A stretch of 64,000 bases of DNA from an uncultured Chloroflexota bacterium (GCA_937120965.1 CAKZKA010000038.1:1-64000), one strand, 5' to 3'. Positions 17,434 through 26,305 are shown, counted from the stretch's first letter. A program made the numbers and translations. The notes: generated from the letters alone by a model not told the origin.

Positions 17434-18837
17434 ATGCCCAGAATTGTCTTCATCGGCGCGGGGAGCACGGTCTTCGCGCGGAACCTGCTCGGCGACATCC
17501 TCAGCTTCCCCGAGCTGCGCGGGTCCACCATCAGTCTGTTCGACATTGACCCGGAGCGCCTGCGTGACTCAGAGCGTATGGCCCATCTGCTGGCGGCGAG
17601 TCTCGGCGCGCAACCGCGGATCGAGGCCACGACCAGCCGCGAGCGAGCCCTCGACGGCGCCGACTATGCAATCGCCATGTTCCAGGTCGGCGGCTACCGG
17701 CCCGCCACCGTCACCGACTTCGAGGTCCCCAAACGCTATGGCCTGCGCCAGACCATTGGCGACACGCTGGGCATCGGCGGGATCATGCGCGGGCTGCGCA
17801 CCATTCCGGTGCTGCTGGAGATGTGTCGCGAGATGGAGCGACTCTGTCCTGAGGTGACCTTGCTCCAGTACGTTAACCCGATGGCCATGAATTGCTGGGC
17901 GATCAGCCGGGCGAGTCGCATCCGGACGGTGGGCCTCTGCCACAGTGTGCAGCACACCGTCAGCGAGCTGGCCTACGACCTGGGTGTGCCGGCGGAGGAG
18001 ATTGACTACCTGTGTGCCGGGATCAACCACATGGCCTTCTATCTGCGCTTCTCGCACCGCGGCGTGGATCTCTACCCGCGCCTGCGCCAGGTGCTGGACG
18101 AGGGCCGCGTGCCGGCGTGGAACCGGGTGCGCTACGAGCTTTTCCGGCGCCTGGGCTACTTCGTGACCGAGTCGAGCGAACACATCAGCGAATACACGCC
18201 CTGGTTCATCAAGCGCGACCGGCCCGACCTGATCGAGCGCTTCAACATCCCCCTCGACGAGTATCCGGCCCGTTGCGAGCGACAGATTGCCGAATGGGAG
18301 GGAATGCGCCCGTTGCTCGAGCGCGGTGACGCGGAGGCGCTGGCCCGCTATGAGCGGGAGGTGCGCGAACGGCGCCTGGCCGAAATCGCCCCGCGCGATC
18401 CGAACCTGGCAGGCTACCTGCGGCAGCACTGGGAGCATCGCCAGGGCGCCAGCCGCTCTGGCGAGTACGGAGCGCTGATCATCCACGCCATGGAGACCGG
18501 TCAGCCGCAGGTGATCTACGGCAACGTCGCCAACCACGGGCTGATCGACAACCTCCCCCAGGGTTGCTGCGTAGAAGTGCCCTGTCTGGTGGACCGCAAC
18601 GGCATACAGCCAACCCGGGTGGGCGCCCTGCCGCCGCACCTCGCCGCGTTGATGCAGACCAGCATCAATGTGCAGGCATTGACCGTCGAAGCCAGCCTCA
18701 CCGGAAAACGTGACCACATCTACCACGCCGCCATGCTCGACCCCCACACCGCCGCCGAACTCGATCTCGACCAGATCTGGGCGCTGGTGGATGAGTTAAT
18801 CGCGGCCCATCGCGACTGGCTTCCGGTGTACGCCTGA
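17434..18837 (+). CDS. Family 4 glycosidase (alpha-galactosidase/alpha-glucosidase type)
   Basis: 467 aa from the ATG at 17434; AAGGA lies ten bases upstream, too close to the ATG at 17425. GH4 enzymes hydrolyse glycosides with NAD and a divalent metal. The N-terminal FIGAGSTVFARNLLGD is the NAD-binding loop. QYVNPMAMNCWAI contains the Asn-Pro substrate loop. LCHSVQHT and GINHMAFYL supply the metal-binding Cys and His. Length and order fit the MelA/AglA group. The late segment PHLAALMQTSINVQALTVEA is also typical. Substrate choice between galactosides and glucosides is not certain. Apparently monocistronic. Confidence 0.92.
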   Translation: MPRIVFIGAGSTVFARNLLGDILSFPELRGSTISLFDIDPERLRDSERMAHLLAASLGAQPRIEATTSRERALDGADYAIAMFQVGGYRPATVTDFEVPKRYGLRQTIGDTLGIGGIMRGLRTIPVLLEMCREMERLCPEVTLLQYVNPMAMNCWAISRASRIRTVGLCHSVQHTVSELAYDLGVPAEEIDYLCAGINHMAFYLRFSHRGVDLYPRLRQVLDEGRVPAWNRVRYELFRRLGYFVTESSEHISEYTPWFIKRDRPDLIERFNIPLDEYPARCERQIAEWEGMRPLLERGDAEALARYEREVRERRLAEIAPRDPNLAGYLRQHWEHRQGASRSGEYGALIIHAMETGQPQVIYGNVANHGLIDNLPQGCCVEVPCLVDRNGIQPTRVGALPPHLAALMQTSINVQALTVEASLTGKRDHIYHAAMLDPHTAAELDLDQIWALVDELIAAHRDWLPVYA

Positions 18838-18878
18838 GGCGCGCGTCGGGGAAACCGGGGTTCCCCAGCCCCCTGCCT

Positions 18879-18923
18879 TTTAAGGGCGGACAGAACATCC
18901 GAGCCAACGTGGCTTGGAGCGCA
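18879..18923. mobile_element. MITE-like element A, truncated end
   Basis: The sequence TTTAAGGGCGGACAGAACAT followed by CCGAGCCAACGTGGCTTG matches the inverted right end of element A (8481-8681). It then diverges, so only one terminus remains. Confidence 0.65.
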
Positions 18924-18929
18924 GTAGGA

Positions 18930-19230
18930 TTGCTGAGGTGAACATAGCCCGCGCGCGGGAGGGTTTGGGAGGGCTTCGCCCTCCCAAGAACAAATAATTA
19001 ATATTTTCATTCTGGCGTTGTGCGCCCCGCGCATGGGGCCTGAGGTGAACATAGCCCGCGCGCGGGAGGGTTTGGGGAACCTGCTGTATCCGAGCCGGCG
19101 GCGCACCTTACATAGCCCGCGCGCGGGAGGGTTTGGGAGGGCTGCGCCCTCCCAAGAACAAATAATTAATATTTTCATTCTGGCGTTGTGCGCCCCGCGC
19201 ATGGGGCCTGGCGCTCAGGGGTGGGCAGGT
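18930..19230. repeat. CCCTCCC-hairpin composite repeat, duplicated
   Basis: Two copies of a block running from GGTGAACATAGCCCGCGCGC through a GGGAGGGC hairpin, AACAAATAATTAATATTTTC, and GCGTTGTGCGCCCCGCGCAT. A third partial copy lies between them. The rest of the 660-bp gap up to 19440 holds GC-rich inverted blocks and no gene. Confidence 0.85.
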
Positions 19231-19445
19231 CCTCACCCCCCCATCCCCCCTCTCCACCTACGGTGGAGAGGGGGGCGGGAGCAGCCTGATCCCCCCGCTC
19301 CAGCTCGGCTAGAGCGGGGACAGGGGGGGGATGAGGACCGGCAGCCCATCAGAACCCCATCCGCCAAACATCCTCCACGTGAGAGCGCCCACGGGAGGTT
19401 TGCCGGGGCGCGGCCCCGCCAAACAACGGCGCAGGCACAATCGTG

Positions 19446-19481
19446 TGGTATAATGGCCCTATCACTGACCGACCGGTCGGT
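19446..19481 (+). promoter_or_regulatory. Extended -10 promoter with TetR-type operator
   Basis: TGGTATAAT (19446-19454) is a perfect -10 with an extended TG. The start site (about 19461) is followed by a perfect 14-bp palindrome, ACCGACCGGTCGGT (19468-19481). A repressor bound there would block transcription of the MFS gene. The TetR-family gene at 21321 is the obvious candidate repressor. No -35 is recognisable. Confidence 0.7.
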
Positions 19482-19499
19482 AACTACAGGAGGCAAACC

Positions 19500-20891
19500 A
19501 TGGAACCCTCGATTGGGCGACAGCGCAATCAGGTACTCGGCCTGCTCTTCGTCGGTGTATTGATGGCGGCGCTGGACATCGCCATCGTCGGGCCGGCACT
19601 ACCGGCGATCCAGGGCGACTTCCAGGTGACCGAGAAGGCGCTGGCGTGGGTCTTTTCGCTCTACGTGCTGGGCAACCTGGTCGGCACGCCGGTTATGGCA
19701 GCCCTGTCGGACCGGGCGGGACGTCGCTGGATCTACGCCCTGTGTGTGAGCGGCTTTGCGCTTGGCTCGCTGATCGTGGCGCTGGCGCCGACCTTCGCGA
19801 TTCTGCTGGTGGGCCGGCTGATCCAGGGGTTCAGCGCGGGTGGTATCTTTCCAGTGGCGAGCGCGGTGGTGGGCGACACCTTTCCGCCCGAACAACGCGG
19901 TTCGGCGCTGGGGTTGCTGGGCGCCGTCTTCGGCATTGCGTTTCTGATCGGGCCGATCCTGGGGGGCGTGCTGTTACTGCTGGGCTGGCCGTGGCTGTTC
20001 CTGATCAATCTGCCCATCGCGCTGCTGGTGATCATCTTCAGCCTGCGCCTGCTGCCCACGGCTGGCGCGCGCGCCGGGGAGCCTTTCGATCTGGCCGGCA
20101 CGCTGACCCTCGGCGCAGCGCTGGCTGCGCTGGCCTATGGCCTCACTGTGCTTGACCCGGCGCAGTTGAGCCAGGGGCAGATCGATCCCCTGGCCTTGCC
20201 GATGCTGGCAGCGGCGGCCCTGCTTCTGCCCGTATTTATCTGGATCGAACAACGCGCCGCTGCGCCTATCCTGCAACCGGCGCTCTTTCGCTCGCGCCCC
20301 GTTCGCCTCACGGCGGCGCTAGCCGTCGGCGCGGGCATCGCCGAAACCGCGGTGGTCTTTATCCCCGCACTGCTCACCGTAGCCTTTGGCATCAGCGCCT
20401 CCACGGCCAGTTTTATGCTCCTGGTGGTCGTGCTGGCCATGGCCGTCGGATCGCCCATTTCGGGGCGCATGCTCGACCGCTTCGGTTCGCGGCTGGTGAT
20501 CACCGGCGGCACCCTGTTGAGCGCGGCAGGGTTGCTGCTCCTGGGCCTGTTTCCGAGCCACCTGGCGCTGTTCTACCTCGCCTCGGTATTGCTGGGGCTG
20601 GGGCTGGCGGTGCTCCTGGGCGCCGCGCTGCGCTACGTCCTCCTGAACGAGACCGCGGCAAGCGAGCGGGCCGCGGCGCAGGGCCTGCTGACGGTGACGA
20701 TGGGCGTAGGGCAGCTACTGGGAGCGGTCCTGGTAGGACTGATCGCCGCGAGCGCCGCGCTGCCACTCGCCGGCTACGCGCGGGCCTTTCTGGCGATTGG
20801 CCTGCTGATGGCCGTCCTCACGCTGGCCGCGCTCGGCTTGCGCGACCGCGCCGCGGAGCGCGAGCGCGCGCTGGAGATGGCAACCGGGTAA
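19500..20891 (+). CDS. MFS drug-efflux-type transporter (EmrB/QacA-like)
   Basis: 463 aa from the ATG at 19500, with AGGAGG eight bases upstream. The length suggests a 12-14 helix exporter. The first helix contains LMAALDIAIVGPALPAI, a variant of the LDxTIVNVALP motif of the DHA2/EmrB group. The loop 2-3 motif A is ALSDRAGRRWIYAL. Motif C-like glycines occur in GLLGAVFGIAFLIGPILGG. It probably exports hydrophobic or toxic compounds using the proton gradient. A palindrome at the promoter and a TetR gene downstream suggest inducible control. Confidence 0.88.
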   Translation: MEPSIGRQRNQVLGLLFVGVLMAALDIAIVGPALPAIQGDFQVTEKALAWVFSLYVLGNLVGTPVMAALSDRAGRRWIYALCVSGFALGSLIVALAPTFAILLVGRLIQGFSAGGIFPVASAVVGDTFPPEQRGSALGLLGAVFGIAFLIGPILGGVLLLLGWPWLFLINLPIALLVIIFSLRLLPTAGARAGEPFDLAGTLTLGAALAALAYGLTVLDPAQLSQGQIDPLALPMLAAAALLLPVFIWIEQRAAAPILQPALFRSRPVRLTAALAVGAGIAETAVVFIPALLTVAFGISASTASFMLLVVVLAMAVGSPISGRMLDRFGSRLVITGGTLLSAAGLLLLGLFPSHLALFYLASVLLGLGLAVLLGAALRYVLLNETAASERAAAQGLLTVTMGVGQLLGAVLVGLIAASAALPLAGYARAFLAIGLLMAVLTLAALGLRDRAAERERALEMATG

Positions 20892-21300
20892 TACCATTTT
20901 GGATTTTAGATTTCGGATTGTGGATTGCCACGCTGGGCAGCACAACGCCTGAAATCGCTTCAGGCAATGCGGCATTATCAACGGTAATTGGTATAATACA
21001 TTACCTTTCAGGCCCCATGCGCGGGGCGCACAACGCCAGAATGCACGTATTATATATAATTGTTCCTGGGAGGGCGAAGCCCTCCCAGACCCTCCCACGC
21101 GCGGGCTATGTTCACCTCAGTTATCCATGCGGCTGCGCCGCACAACGCCGGAATGAAAATAATTATTCTTGGGAGGGCGTAGCCCTCCCAAACCCTCCCC
21201 GCGGGCGGGTTGTTTCCTGGGAGGGCGTAGGGGCGCGGCGGCGCCGCGCCCCTACGCCCAGACCCTCCCGCGCGCGGGCTATGTTCGCATCAGACTGCGG
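20892..21300. repeat. Composite repeats downstream of the MFS gene
   Basis: Begins with an inverted copy of the short repeat AATCTAAAATGGTATTA (also at 23520-23552 and 59745-59775). A TGGTATAAT box follows at about 20990, a candidate promoter for tetR. The rest is CCCTCCC-hairpin modules, ending in CGGGCTATGTTCGCATCAG. One hairpin has an enlarged loop built on GGGCGCGGCGGCGCCGCGCCC. Confidence 0.8.
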
Positions 21301-21320
21301 CGAGCGGCAAGGAGCCGGCT

Positions 21321-21902
21321 ATGAGTGGATCAACCGATACCGTCCGGGAAACCATCATCGCCGCGGCGGCGCGACTCATTGTGACCCAGGGCTACGACGG
21401 GGTGGCCATGCGCGAGATCGCCGAGGCAGCGGGGATCTCCAAGCCCGGCCTCTACTACCATTTCCGTGACAAGGAGGACCTGCTGGAGGCCGTGCTGACG
21501 CACTGGATCGCCGAGACCGAGGCGCTGGTGGCAGCGGCGCGCCAGGCCCCCGGCGCGCGCGCCCGCTTGACCATTCTGGTGCGCGGGCTATTCGCCCAGG
21601 CCCCGCTCCAGCGCGCGCTCATCCGCCTCGGCACGCAGGATCTCCCCCGCCTGGGTGACGCCACCCGCGAGCGTATCCGGGATTGCTACGCCAGTGGCTT
21701 TCTGGAGCCAATCGAGGCCATCTTCCGCGACGGGGTAGCGCAGGGTGAGCTGCGAGCGGTCAACCCCCATCTGACAACCTGGCTGCTACTGGGGATGCTC
21801 TACCCGTTCTTTCATACCGACCATCCCTGCGCCCGCCTGGCCGATGAGCATACCGCGACGCAGATCGTCGAGACGCTCCTCGATGGCATCGCAGCGCGCT
21901 GA
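21321..21902 (+). CDS. TetR/AcrR family transcriptional regulator
   Basis: 193 aa, AAGGAG before the ATG. The N-terminal helix-turn-helix is standard (TIIAAAARLIVTQGYDGVAMREIAEAAGISKPGLYYHFRDKEDLL, about residues 10-54). The C-terminal ligand domain is diverged and helical. Members bind palindromic operators as dimers and release them on binding an inducer. The perfect palindrome at the MFS promoter 1.8 kb upstream is the probable target (inference). Both genes point the same way but are separated by a repeat cluster. Confidence 0.92.
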   Translation: MSGSTDTVRETIIAAAARLIVTQGYDGVAMREIAEAAGISKPGLYYHFRDKEDLLEAVLTHWIAETEALVAAARQAPGARARLTILVRGLFAQAPLQRALIRLGTQDLPRLGDATRERIRDCYASGFLEPIEAIFRDGVAQGELRAVNPHLTTWLLLGMLYPFFHTDHPCARLADEHTATQIVETLLDGIAAR

Positions 21903-21904
21903 TG

Positions 21905-22410
21905 TGAAAATAGGGAACCCGGGGTTCCCCACGCCCCTGCCTGGGGGGAGGGTTTGGGAGGGCTGCGCCCTCCCAAGAAAAACCTATGTTCATCGTGTCG
22001 TTGTGCGGCGCAGCCGCATGGATGACTGAGGTGAAAATAGGGAACCCGGGGTTCCCCACGCCCCTGCCTGCTGGGGCGCCAGGCGCCCCCAACGGCGGTT
22101 GGGGTGTGGGGAAACCGGGTTTCCCCACACCCCCTCCCTGAGGGGAGGAGCCCGGTTCCCTCCCCCAGCGGGGGAGGGCCAGGGAGGGGGCGGCCCTCCC
22201 AAAGATACCCCATGTTCATCGCGGCGTTGTGCGCCATGCGCATAGGGCCTGAGGTGAACATATGGGGAAACCCGGTTTCCCCATCCCCCTGCCTGTGGGG
22301 GGTGCTAGCCGCTCCCAACAGCGGTTGGAGAATGGGGAAACCGGCTTTCCCCAACCCCCTCCCCAAAGGCAGGGAGATAGGGAAACCGGGTTTCCCCATA
22401 TGCTCACATC
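21905..22410. repeat. Mixed dispersed repeat cluster
   Basis: Five GGGAAACCNGG-type palindromes (about 21908, 22040, 22108, 22262 and 22335-22395) alternate with CCCTCCC hairpins and with the GCGCCATGCGCATAGGGCC block. No gene. The cluster ends directly at the ribosome binding site of the next gene, so the last hairpin must be part of its leader or lie over its promoter. Confidence 0.85.
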
Positions 22411-22421
22411 AGGAGGATATT

Positions 22422-23249
22422 ATGAGTGACTTTGACTGGCTGCGTCAGCGCCTGGAGAGCGCGTTTGGCCAGTTCCTCTCGCAGGCGCCCGAGCTGGCGC
22501 GGCTCTGGGGGCAATGGTTCGATGCCGTCGAGGGCGAGCCAGTGCCGCTGGCGGCGCTGGAGAAGCCACTGCGAGAGGTGCGGCTGGCCCTGGTAACGAC
22601 CGGCGGCGTGCATCTGCGCGCCCAAACACCGTTCGACATGCGCGACTCGCACGGCGACCCCAGTTACCGGGTGATCCCTGCCGATACGCCCGTGAGCGAG
22701 CTCATGATCACCCACGACTACTACGACCACTCCGACGCCGAGCGCGACCTGAATATCCTGTTTCCGCTGGAACTCGCGCGCGAACTGGCCGCCCGCGGCG
22801 CTATCGGCAGCCTTGGAACCTGTTACAGCTTCATGGGGCACATTGAGCCGCCCCACGTCGAGACGCTGATCCTCCAGACCGCGCCCGAGGTGGCGGCGAT
22901 GCTGCGGCAGGAGCAGGTTGACGCGGTGTTGCTCACCCCTGCCTGAGGTCTCTGTAATCAGTCCGTGGGACTGATCGCCCGTGTCATCGAGAGTGTCGGC
23001 ATCCCGACCGTGTGCGTCATCGGGTTGCGCGAGATTGCCGAGCGAGTGCGCCCGCCACGCGCCATTCATCTGAAGTGGCCCTTCGGCCATCCGCTGGGAG
23101 AGCCGGGGAACCGGGCACAGCAACTCTGCGTGATCTACATCGCGTTGCAGGCCCTCTACACCGTGCGCGAGTCGGGGACGATCATCGATCCAGGCTGGCG
23201 CTGGCGCCGCGAGGAGTATGAGGAACCGGATCGCTGGGATCTTCCTTGA
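22422..23249 (+). CDS. GrdB/PrdB-like selenoprotein B family protein with in-frame UGA
   Basis: 275 aa if the TGA at 22944-22946 is read as selenocysteine (residue 175). AGGAGG lies five bases before the ATG. The N-terminal 174 residues end in DAVLLTPA. The frame then continues without another stop as UGLC-NQSVGLIARVIESVGIPTV up to 23249. UGLC is a UxxC redox motif. The segments VRLALVTTGGVHLR, TPFDMRDSHGDPSYRVIP, TITHDYYDHSDAERDLN-like and PFGHPLGEPGN fit the glycine/sarcosine/betaine/D-proline reductase selenoprotein B family, where this position is Sec or Cys. Ordinary gene callers would truncate it. No partner reductase subunits are nearby, so the substrate is unknown. Confidence 0.82.
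22944..22975 (+). promoter_or_regulatory. UGA codon with SECIS-like stem-loop
   Basis: The stem ATCAGTC/GACTGAT (22957-22963 and 22969-22975) closes a CGTGG loop; a C-G closing pair can extend it to 8 bp with loop GTG. The stem starts 11 nt after the UGA and the loop lies about 18-22 nt after it, with G and GU in the loop. This position and loop content fit bacterial SECIS elements that bind SelB. There is no experimental support. Confidence 0.6.
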
Positions 23250-23404
23250 GGACGGCGCCGCGCCACGAAGTTCTCGCAGGAGGCGCAGGGAACCCGAGGC
23301 TGCCCCGCCCCCTCCACCCGCTTGCCAGGTAACCCAACAGCGGTTGAGGTGTGGAGAAACCAGGTTTCCCCACACCCCTGCTCAAGCGCGCCCGAACACC
23401 TTAT

Positions 23405-23515
23405 CCTGGTGGTTTGTCAACCAGGTTGGGATGGGTAGTTTTTTGCCGGGAGGGCTTCGCCCTCCCACGCCCCCTCCCGCCACGTTCATCACAATTATCG
23501 TGGCAGACCACCAGG
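23405..23515. mobile_element. MITE-like element B, copy 2 (111 bp)
   Basis: Ends CCTGGTGGTTTGTC and GGCAGACCACCAGG. The interior is nearly the same as copy 1 at 13118-13226. It sits in the convergent gap between the selenoprotein and korC. The adjacent 23517-23552 is one copy of the short AATCTACAATCTAAAATGG repeat. The gap has no gene. Confidence 0.75.
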
Positions 23516-23549
23516 ATCTGCAATCCCGAATCTACAATCTAAAATGGTA

Positions 23550-24077
23550 TTACCCGCTCGCCGCCTGCATCCCCGCCTCCAGCGCGCGGCGGTTCAACTC
23601 GCGAAAGCGCGCTGGCACACTCTCAAGGGTGGCGGCCAGCAGCGCCTCCGGCGAGACCACGCCGGTCAGCGCGGTCAGCGCGCCGAGCATCACAATGTTT
23701 GCCACCACAGTGTTGCCCAGCTCCTCGGCGATCTTCGTGGCCCGCACCGGCACGACCGGCCGGGCCTCGTCACGCTGGAAGACCAGGTCGGGATCGATGA
23801 TCAACGTCGCGCCTGGCTTGACCGCCCGGTGGTAGCGGCTGTAGGCCTCTTGAGACATCGCCACCAGCACGTCGGCAAGAGTAATGCCGGGGTAGCCGAT
23901 GGGATGATCGGCGATGATCACCTCGGCCCGGGCCGCCCCACCACGCGCCTCGGGACCGTAGGACTGCACCTGCAGGGCCGTCAGCCCATCGTGGACCGCT
24001 GCCGCCTTGCCCAGAATAACCGCCGCGGTAATCACGCCTTGCCCGCCAAAGCCGCAGATGCGAATCTCGTGCTTCAT
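23550..24077 (-). CDS. korC: 2-oxoacid:ferredoxin oxidoreductase, gamma subunit
   Basis: 175 aa. The family start RICGFGGQGVITAAVILGKAA, then QVQSYGPEARGGAARAEVIIAD and the EELGNTVVANIVMLGAL segment, identify the gamma subunit of 2-oxoacid:acceptor oxidoreductases. It forms the alpha-beta-gamma-delta complex that oxidises a 2-oxoacid with CoA, using TPP and ferredoxin, or runs in reverse for CO2 fixation. Its ATG overlaps the korB stop by four bases. It is the last gene of the 11-gene hdr-tfr-kor cluster. Confidence 0.93.
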   Translation of the reverse strand: MKHEIRICGFGGQGVITAAVILGKAAAVHDGLTALQVQSYGPEARGGAARAEVIIADHPIGYPGITLADVLVAMSQEAYSRYHRAVKPGATLIIDPDLVFQRDEARPVVPVRATKIAEELGNTVVANIVMLGALTALTGVVSPEALLAATLESVPARFRELNRRALEAGMQAASG

Positions 24078-24934
24078 AGTTTCACCCTTGCTACCAGCGC
24101 GGCCCAGCGGTCCTCAAACGTCTCGCGCTCGGTGTCCTGGAAGATGCCGATCTTCATCTTGCCCCGCAGCCGCTCACGCTCCTCCGGCGAACCGAACTGC
24201 TCGATCCACTCCCACTCATCGATCAGTACCGTCTGCTCACGGTACCAGCGCCAGATCTGCTCGAGCGCCTTCAGGCCATTGTATCGCCCGTAGGCCGTGG
24301 GACAGGGAGTAAGCATTTCGATCAGTGCGAAGCCACGTTTGCGGATGCCTTCGGCGATCGATTTAACCGGTTGCACCGGCGATACCACCGGCCAGCGGGC
24401 CACATAGGGCGCGCCCAGGGCCTTCGCCAGTTCGCACACGTCCATCGGGTGTTCGATGTTGCCGTAGGGCGTGGTGGTGGTGAAGCCCCCGTCAGGGGTG
24501 GTTGGGGCCGACTGGCCCCCGGTCATACCGTAGATGAAGTTGTTGACCAGGATCACGGTGATGTCCATGTTCCGGCGAATGGTGTGGAGCAGGTGATTGC
24601 CGCCAATGCCCGCTCCGTCGCCATCGCCGGTGAATACGATCACCGTCAGATCAGGATTGGCCGCCTTGACCCCCGAGGCGAAGGCCAGCGCCCGCCCGTG
24701 GGTCGTGTGCAGTCCATCGGCGTTAATGTAGCCTGGCAGGCGCGACGAGCAGCCAATCCCCGACACAAAGACCGTGCGGTCGAGGTCAAGCCCCACCTCG
24801 TCAATTGCCCAGAGGGTGTAGTTCAGCACATTGCCGATGCCGCACCCGTCGCAGAAGATGGTGGGGAACATCTCCTGCCGCAGATAGCTCGTCCGCAACT
24901 CGGCGGCAGTTTTGATCCTCAGGCCGGTTGCCAT
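24074..24934 (-). CDS. korB: 2-oxoacid:ferredoxin oxidoreductase, beta subunit
   Basis: 286 aa from the ATG at 24934 (16-bp overlap with korA). The TPP motif is GDGDGAGIGGNHLLHTIRRN followed by VILVNNFIYGMTGGQ. Fe-S cysteines are in FCDGCGIGN (two), GIGCSSRLPGY and TPCPTAYGR. The PCPTxYGR ending is like that of 2-oxoglutarate enzymes, which favours succinyl-CoA/2-oxoglutarate over pyruvate, although substrate cannot be settled by sequence alone. It is the catalytic TPP-bearing subunit of the Kor complex. Confidence 0.94.
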   Translation of the reverse strand: MATGLRIKTAAELRTSYLRQEMFPTIFCDGCGIGNVLNYTLWAIDEVGLDLDRTVFVSGIGCSSRLPGYINADGLHTTHGRALAFASGVKAANPDLTVIVFTGDGDGAGIGGNHLLHTIRRNMDITVILVNNFIYGMTGGQSAPTTPDGGFTTTTPYGNIEHPMDVCELAKALGAPYVARWPVVSPVQPVKSIAEGIRKRGFALIEMLTPCPTAYGRYNGLKALEQIWRWYREQTVLIDEWEWIEQFGSPEERERLRGKMKIGIFQDTERETFEDRWAALVARVKL

Positions 24935-26097
24935 TGCAGTGCCTCCAGCGCTTCCAGCAGTTCGGCAGGGGTGTGCAACTCGCCGCCGATCCGCGAGTGC
25001 AGGACCACGGGGCAGCGCCCGGCCACCGCCTCGCGGATAGGGTGAACGATCTGCCCCAGGTTCATTTCGGGAACGAGCATGGCCCGCACCCGTTCGGCCC
25101 AGCGGGCGACGACGTGCTCTGGGAAGGGCCAGATGCTGATCAGGCGCAGTAGCCCGGCCTTGATGCCTCGCCGGCGGGCCTCTTCCACCACGTCGCGGCA
25201 GGTGCGGGCGGTAATGCCGTAGGTCACGATGGCGATCTCGCAATCATCGGCGTAGAACTCTTCGTAGCGCGTGATCAGGTCAAGATGGTTGGTAATCTTG
25301 GCGGCCAGCCGGCGCACCAACTGGTCGTGAATGGTGGCGCTGGAGGCCCGCGGCAGGCCCTCCTCGTTGTGGGTCAGCCCGGTCACGAAGGTGCGAAAGC
25401 CTGACCCGAAAGGAGCAAAGGGCGGCACCAGGTCCGGGCCGGGGGCGAAGGGGCGGTAGCCGGCGCGGTCGGTGGCCCGTGGGCGCTCCCACAGCTCGAA
25501 CTCGTGGTCCTCAGGGATGACCAGGCGCTCGCGCATGTGCCCCAGCTCGCCATCAATGAACACGAGCACCGGGGTGCGTAAGCGCTCGGAAAGGTTGAAG
25601 GCCACGATGGTGAGTTCCAGGGACTCCTGCACCGAGGCCGGGCAGAGCATAATGATCTCGTGGTCGCCGTGCGTGCCCCAGCGCGCCTGCATCATGTCGC
25701 CATAGGCTCCCATGGTCGGCTGCCCCGTGGAGGGACCGGAACGCTGCACATTGACCACCACACAGGGCGTCTCGGTCATAATGGCGTAGCCCAGATTCTC
25801 CTGCATCAGCGAAAACCCCGGACCCGAGGTTGAGGTCATCACCTTCGCCCCGGTCCAGCTCGCGCCGATCAGCGCGCCCATGCTGGCGATCTCATCTTCC
25901 ATCTGGATGTAGCAGCCGCCGATGCGCGGCAGGATCTCGGCCATACGCTCGGCAACCTCGGTAGCCGGGGTGATCGGGTAGCCGGCGAAGAAGGTGCAAC
26001 CGGCCAGCACCGCCCCGTAGGCGCAGGCGTCGTCCCCCTGCACGAATTGCACCCTGGGGCCGAGCGCCCGCCGGATCAGCTCTCTATGCGTGGACAC
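24919..26097 (-). CDS. korA: 2-oxoacid:ferredoxin oxidoreductase, alpha subunit
   Basis: 392 aa. The substrate/CoA-binding subunit shows GYPITPATEVAERM, QMEDEIASMGALIGASWTGAKVMTSTSGPG and QRSGPSTGQPT, all typical. The gamma domain is absent here and is encoded separately by korC, as in four-subunit enzymes. The start overlaps the korD end by 14 bp and the end overlaps korB, giving a tightly coupled korD-A-B-C unit. The neighbouring tfr and hdr genes suggest that ferredoxin reduced by this enzyme is used locally. Confidence 0.94.
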   Translation of the reverse strand: MSTHRELIRRALGPRVQFVQGDDACAYGAVLAGCTFFAGYPITPATEVAERMAEILPRIGGCYIQMEDEIASMGALIGASWTGAKVMTSTSGPGFSLMQENLGYAIMTETPCVVVNVQRSGPSTGQPTMGAYGDMMQARWGTHGDHEIIMLCPASVQESLELTIVAFNLSERLRTPVLVFIDGELGHMRERLVIPEDHEFELWERPRATDRAGYRPFAPGPDLVPPFAPFGSGFRTFVTGLTHNEEGLPRASSATIHDQLVRRLAAKITNHLDLITRYEEFYADDCEIAIVTYGITARTCRDVVEEARRRGIKAGLLRLISIWPFPEHVVARWAERVRAMLVPEMNLGQIVHPIREAVAGRCPVVLHSRIGGELHTPAELLEALEALQWQPA

Positions 26098-26305
26098 GGC
26101 TCTCCTCCGTCACCGTGATGGCGAAATCCGGACACAGCAACTCGCACAACCGGCAACCGTTGCAGCGCTCGACGCGGACGAGCTCCGGGGGATGCACGCC
26201 CCGCGGCGAAAAGCGCGCGGCTACCTCCAGCGCCCGGGTAGGGCAGTAGATAACACACAGGGCGCATCCCTTGCACCAGCGTTCGTCGATCTGAATTGTG
26301 TGCAT
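26084..26305 (-). CDS. korD: 2-oxoacid:ferredoxin oxidoreductase, delta subunit (2x[4Fe-4S])
   Basis: 73 aa, an 8Fe ferredoxin-like subunit. Clusters are CKGCALCVIYCP and CNGCRLCELLCP, separated by about 27 residues. It relays electrons from the TPP/Fe-S centre of KorAB to soluble ferredoxin or to a bound partner. It overlaps korA and lies 69 bp downstream of tfrA. Confidence 0.93.
   Translation of the reverse strand: MHTIQIDERWCKGCALCVIYCPTRALEVAARFSPRGVHPPELVRVERCNGCRLCELLCPDFAITVTEESRVHA

Noticed and set aside
22422-22946. A nonsense-mutated pseudogene instead of a selenoprotein
   Set aside because: The UGA lies exactly at the family redox position, is followed by a UxxC motif and a SECIS-like stem, and the downstream frame is undamaged. 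A genome lacking sel genes would reopen this.
22965-23249. A separate small gene starting at the GTG at 22965
   Set aside because: It is in the same frame as the upstream gene, has no ribosome site, and completes that protein family; reading through the UGA explains it better.
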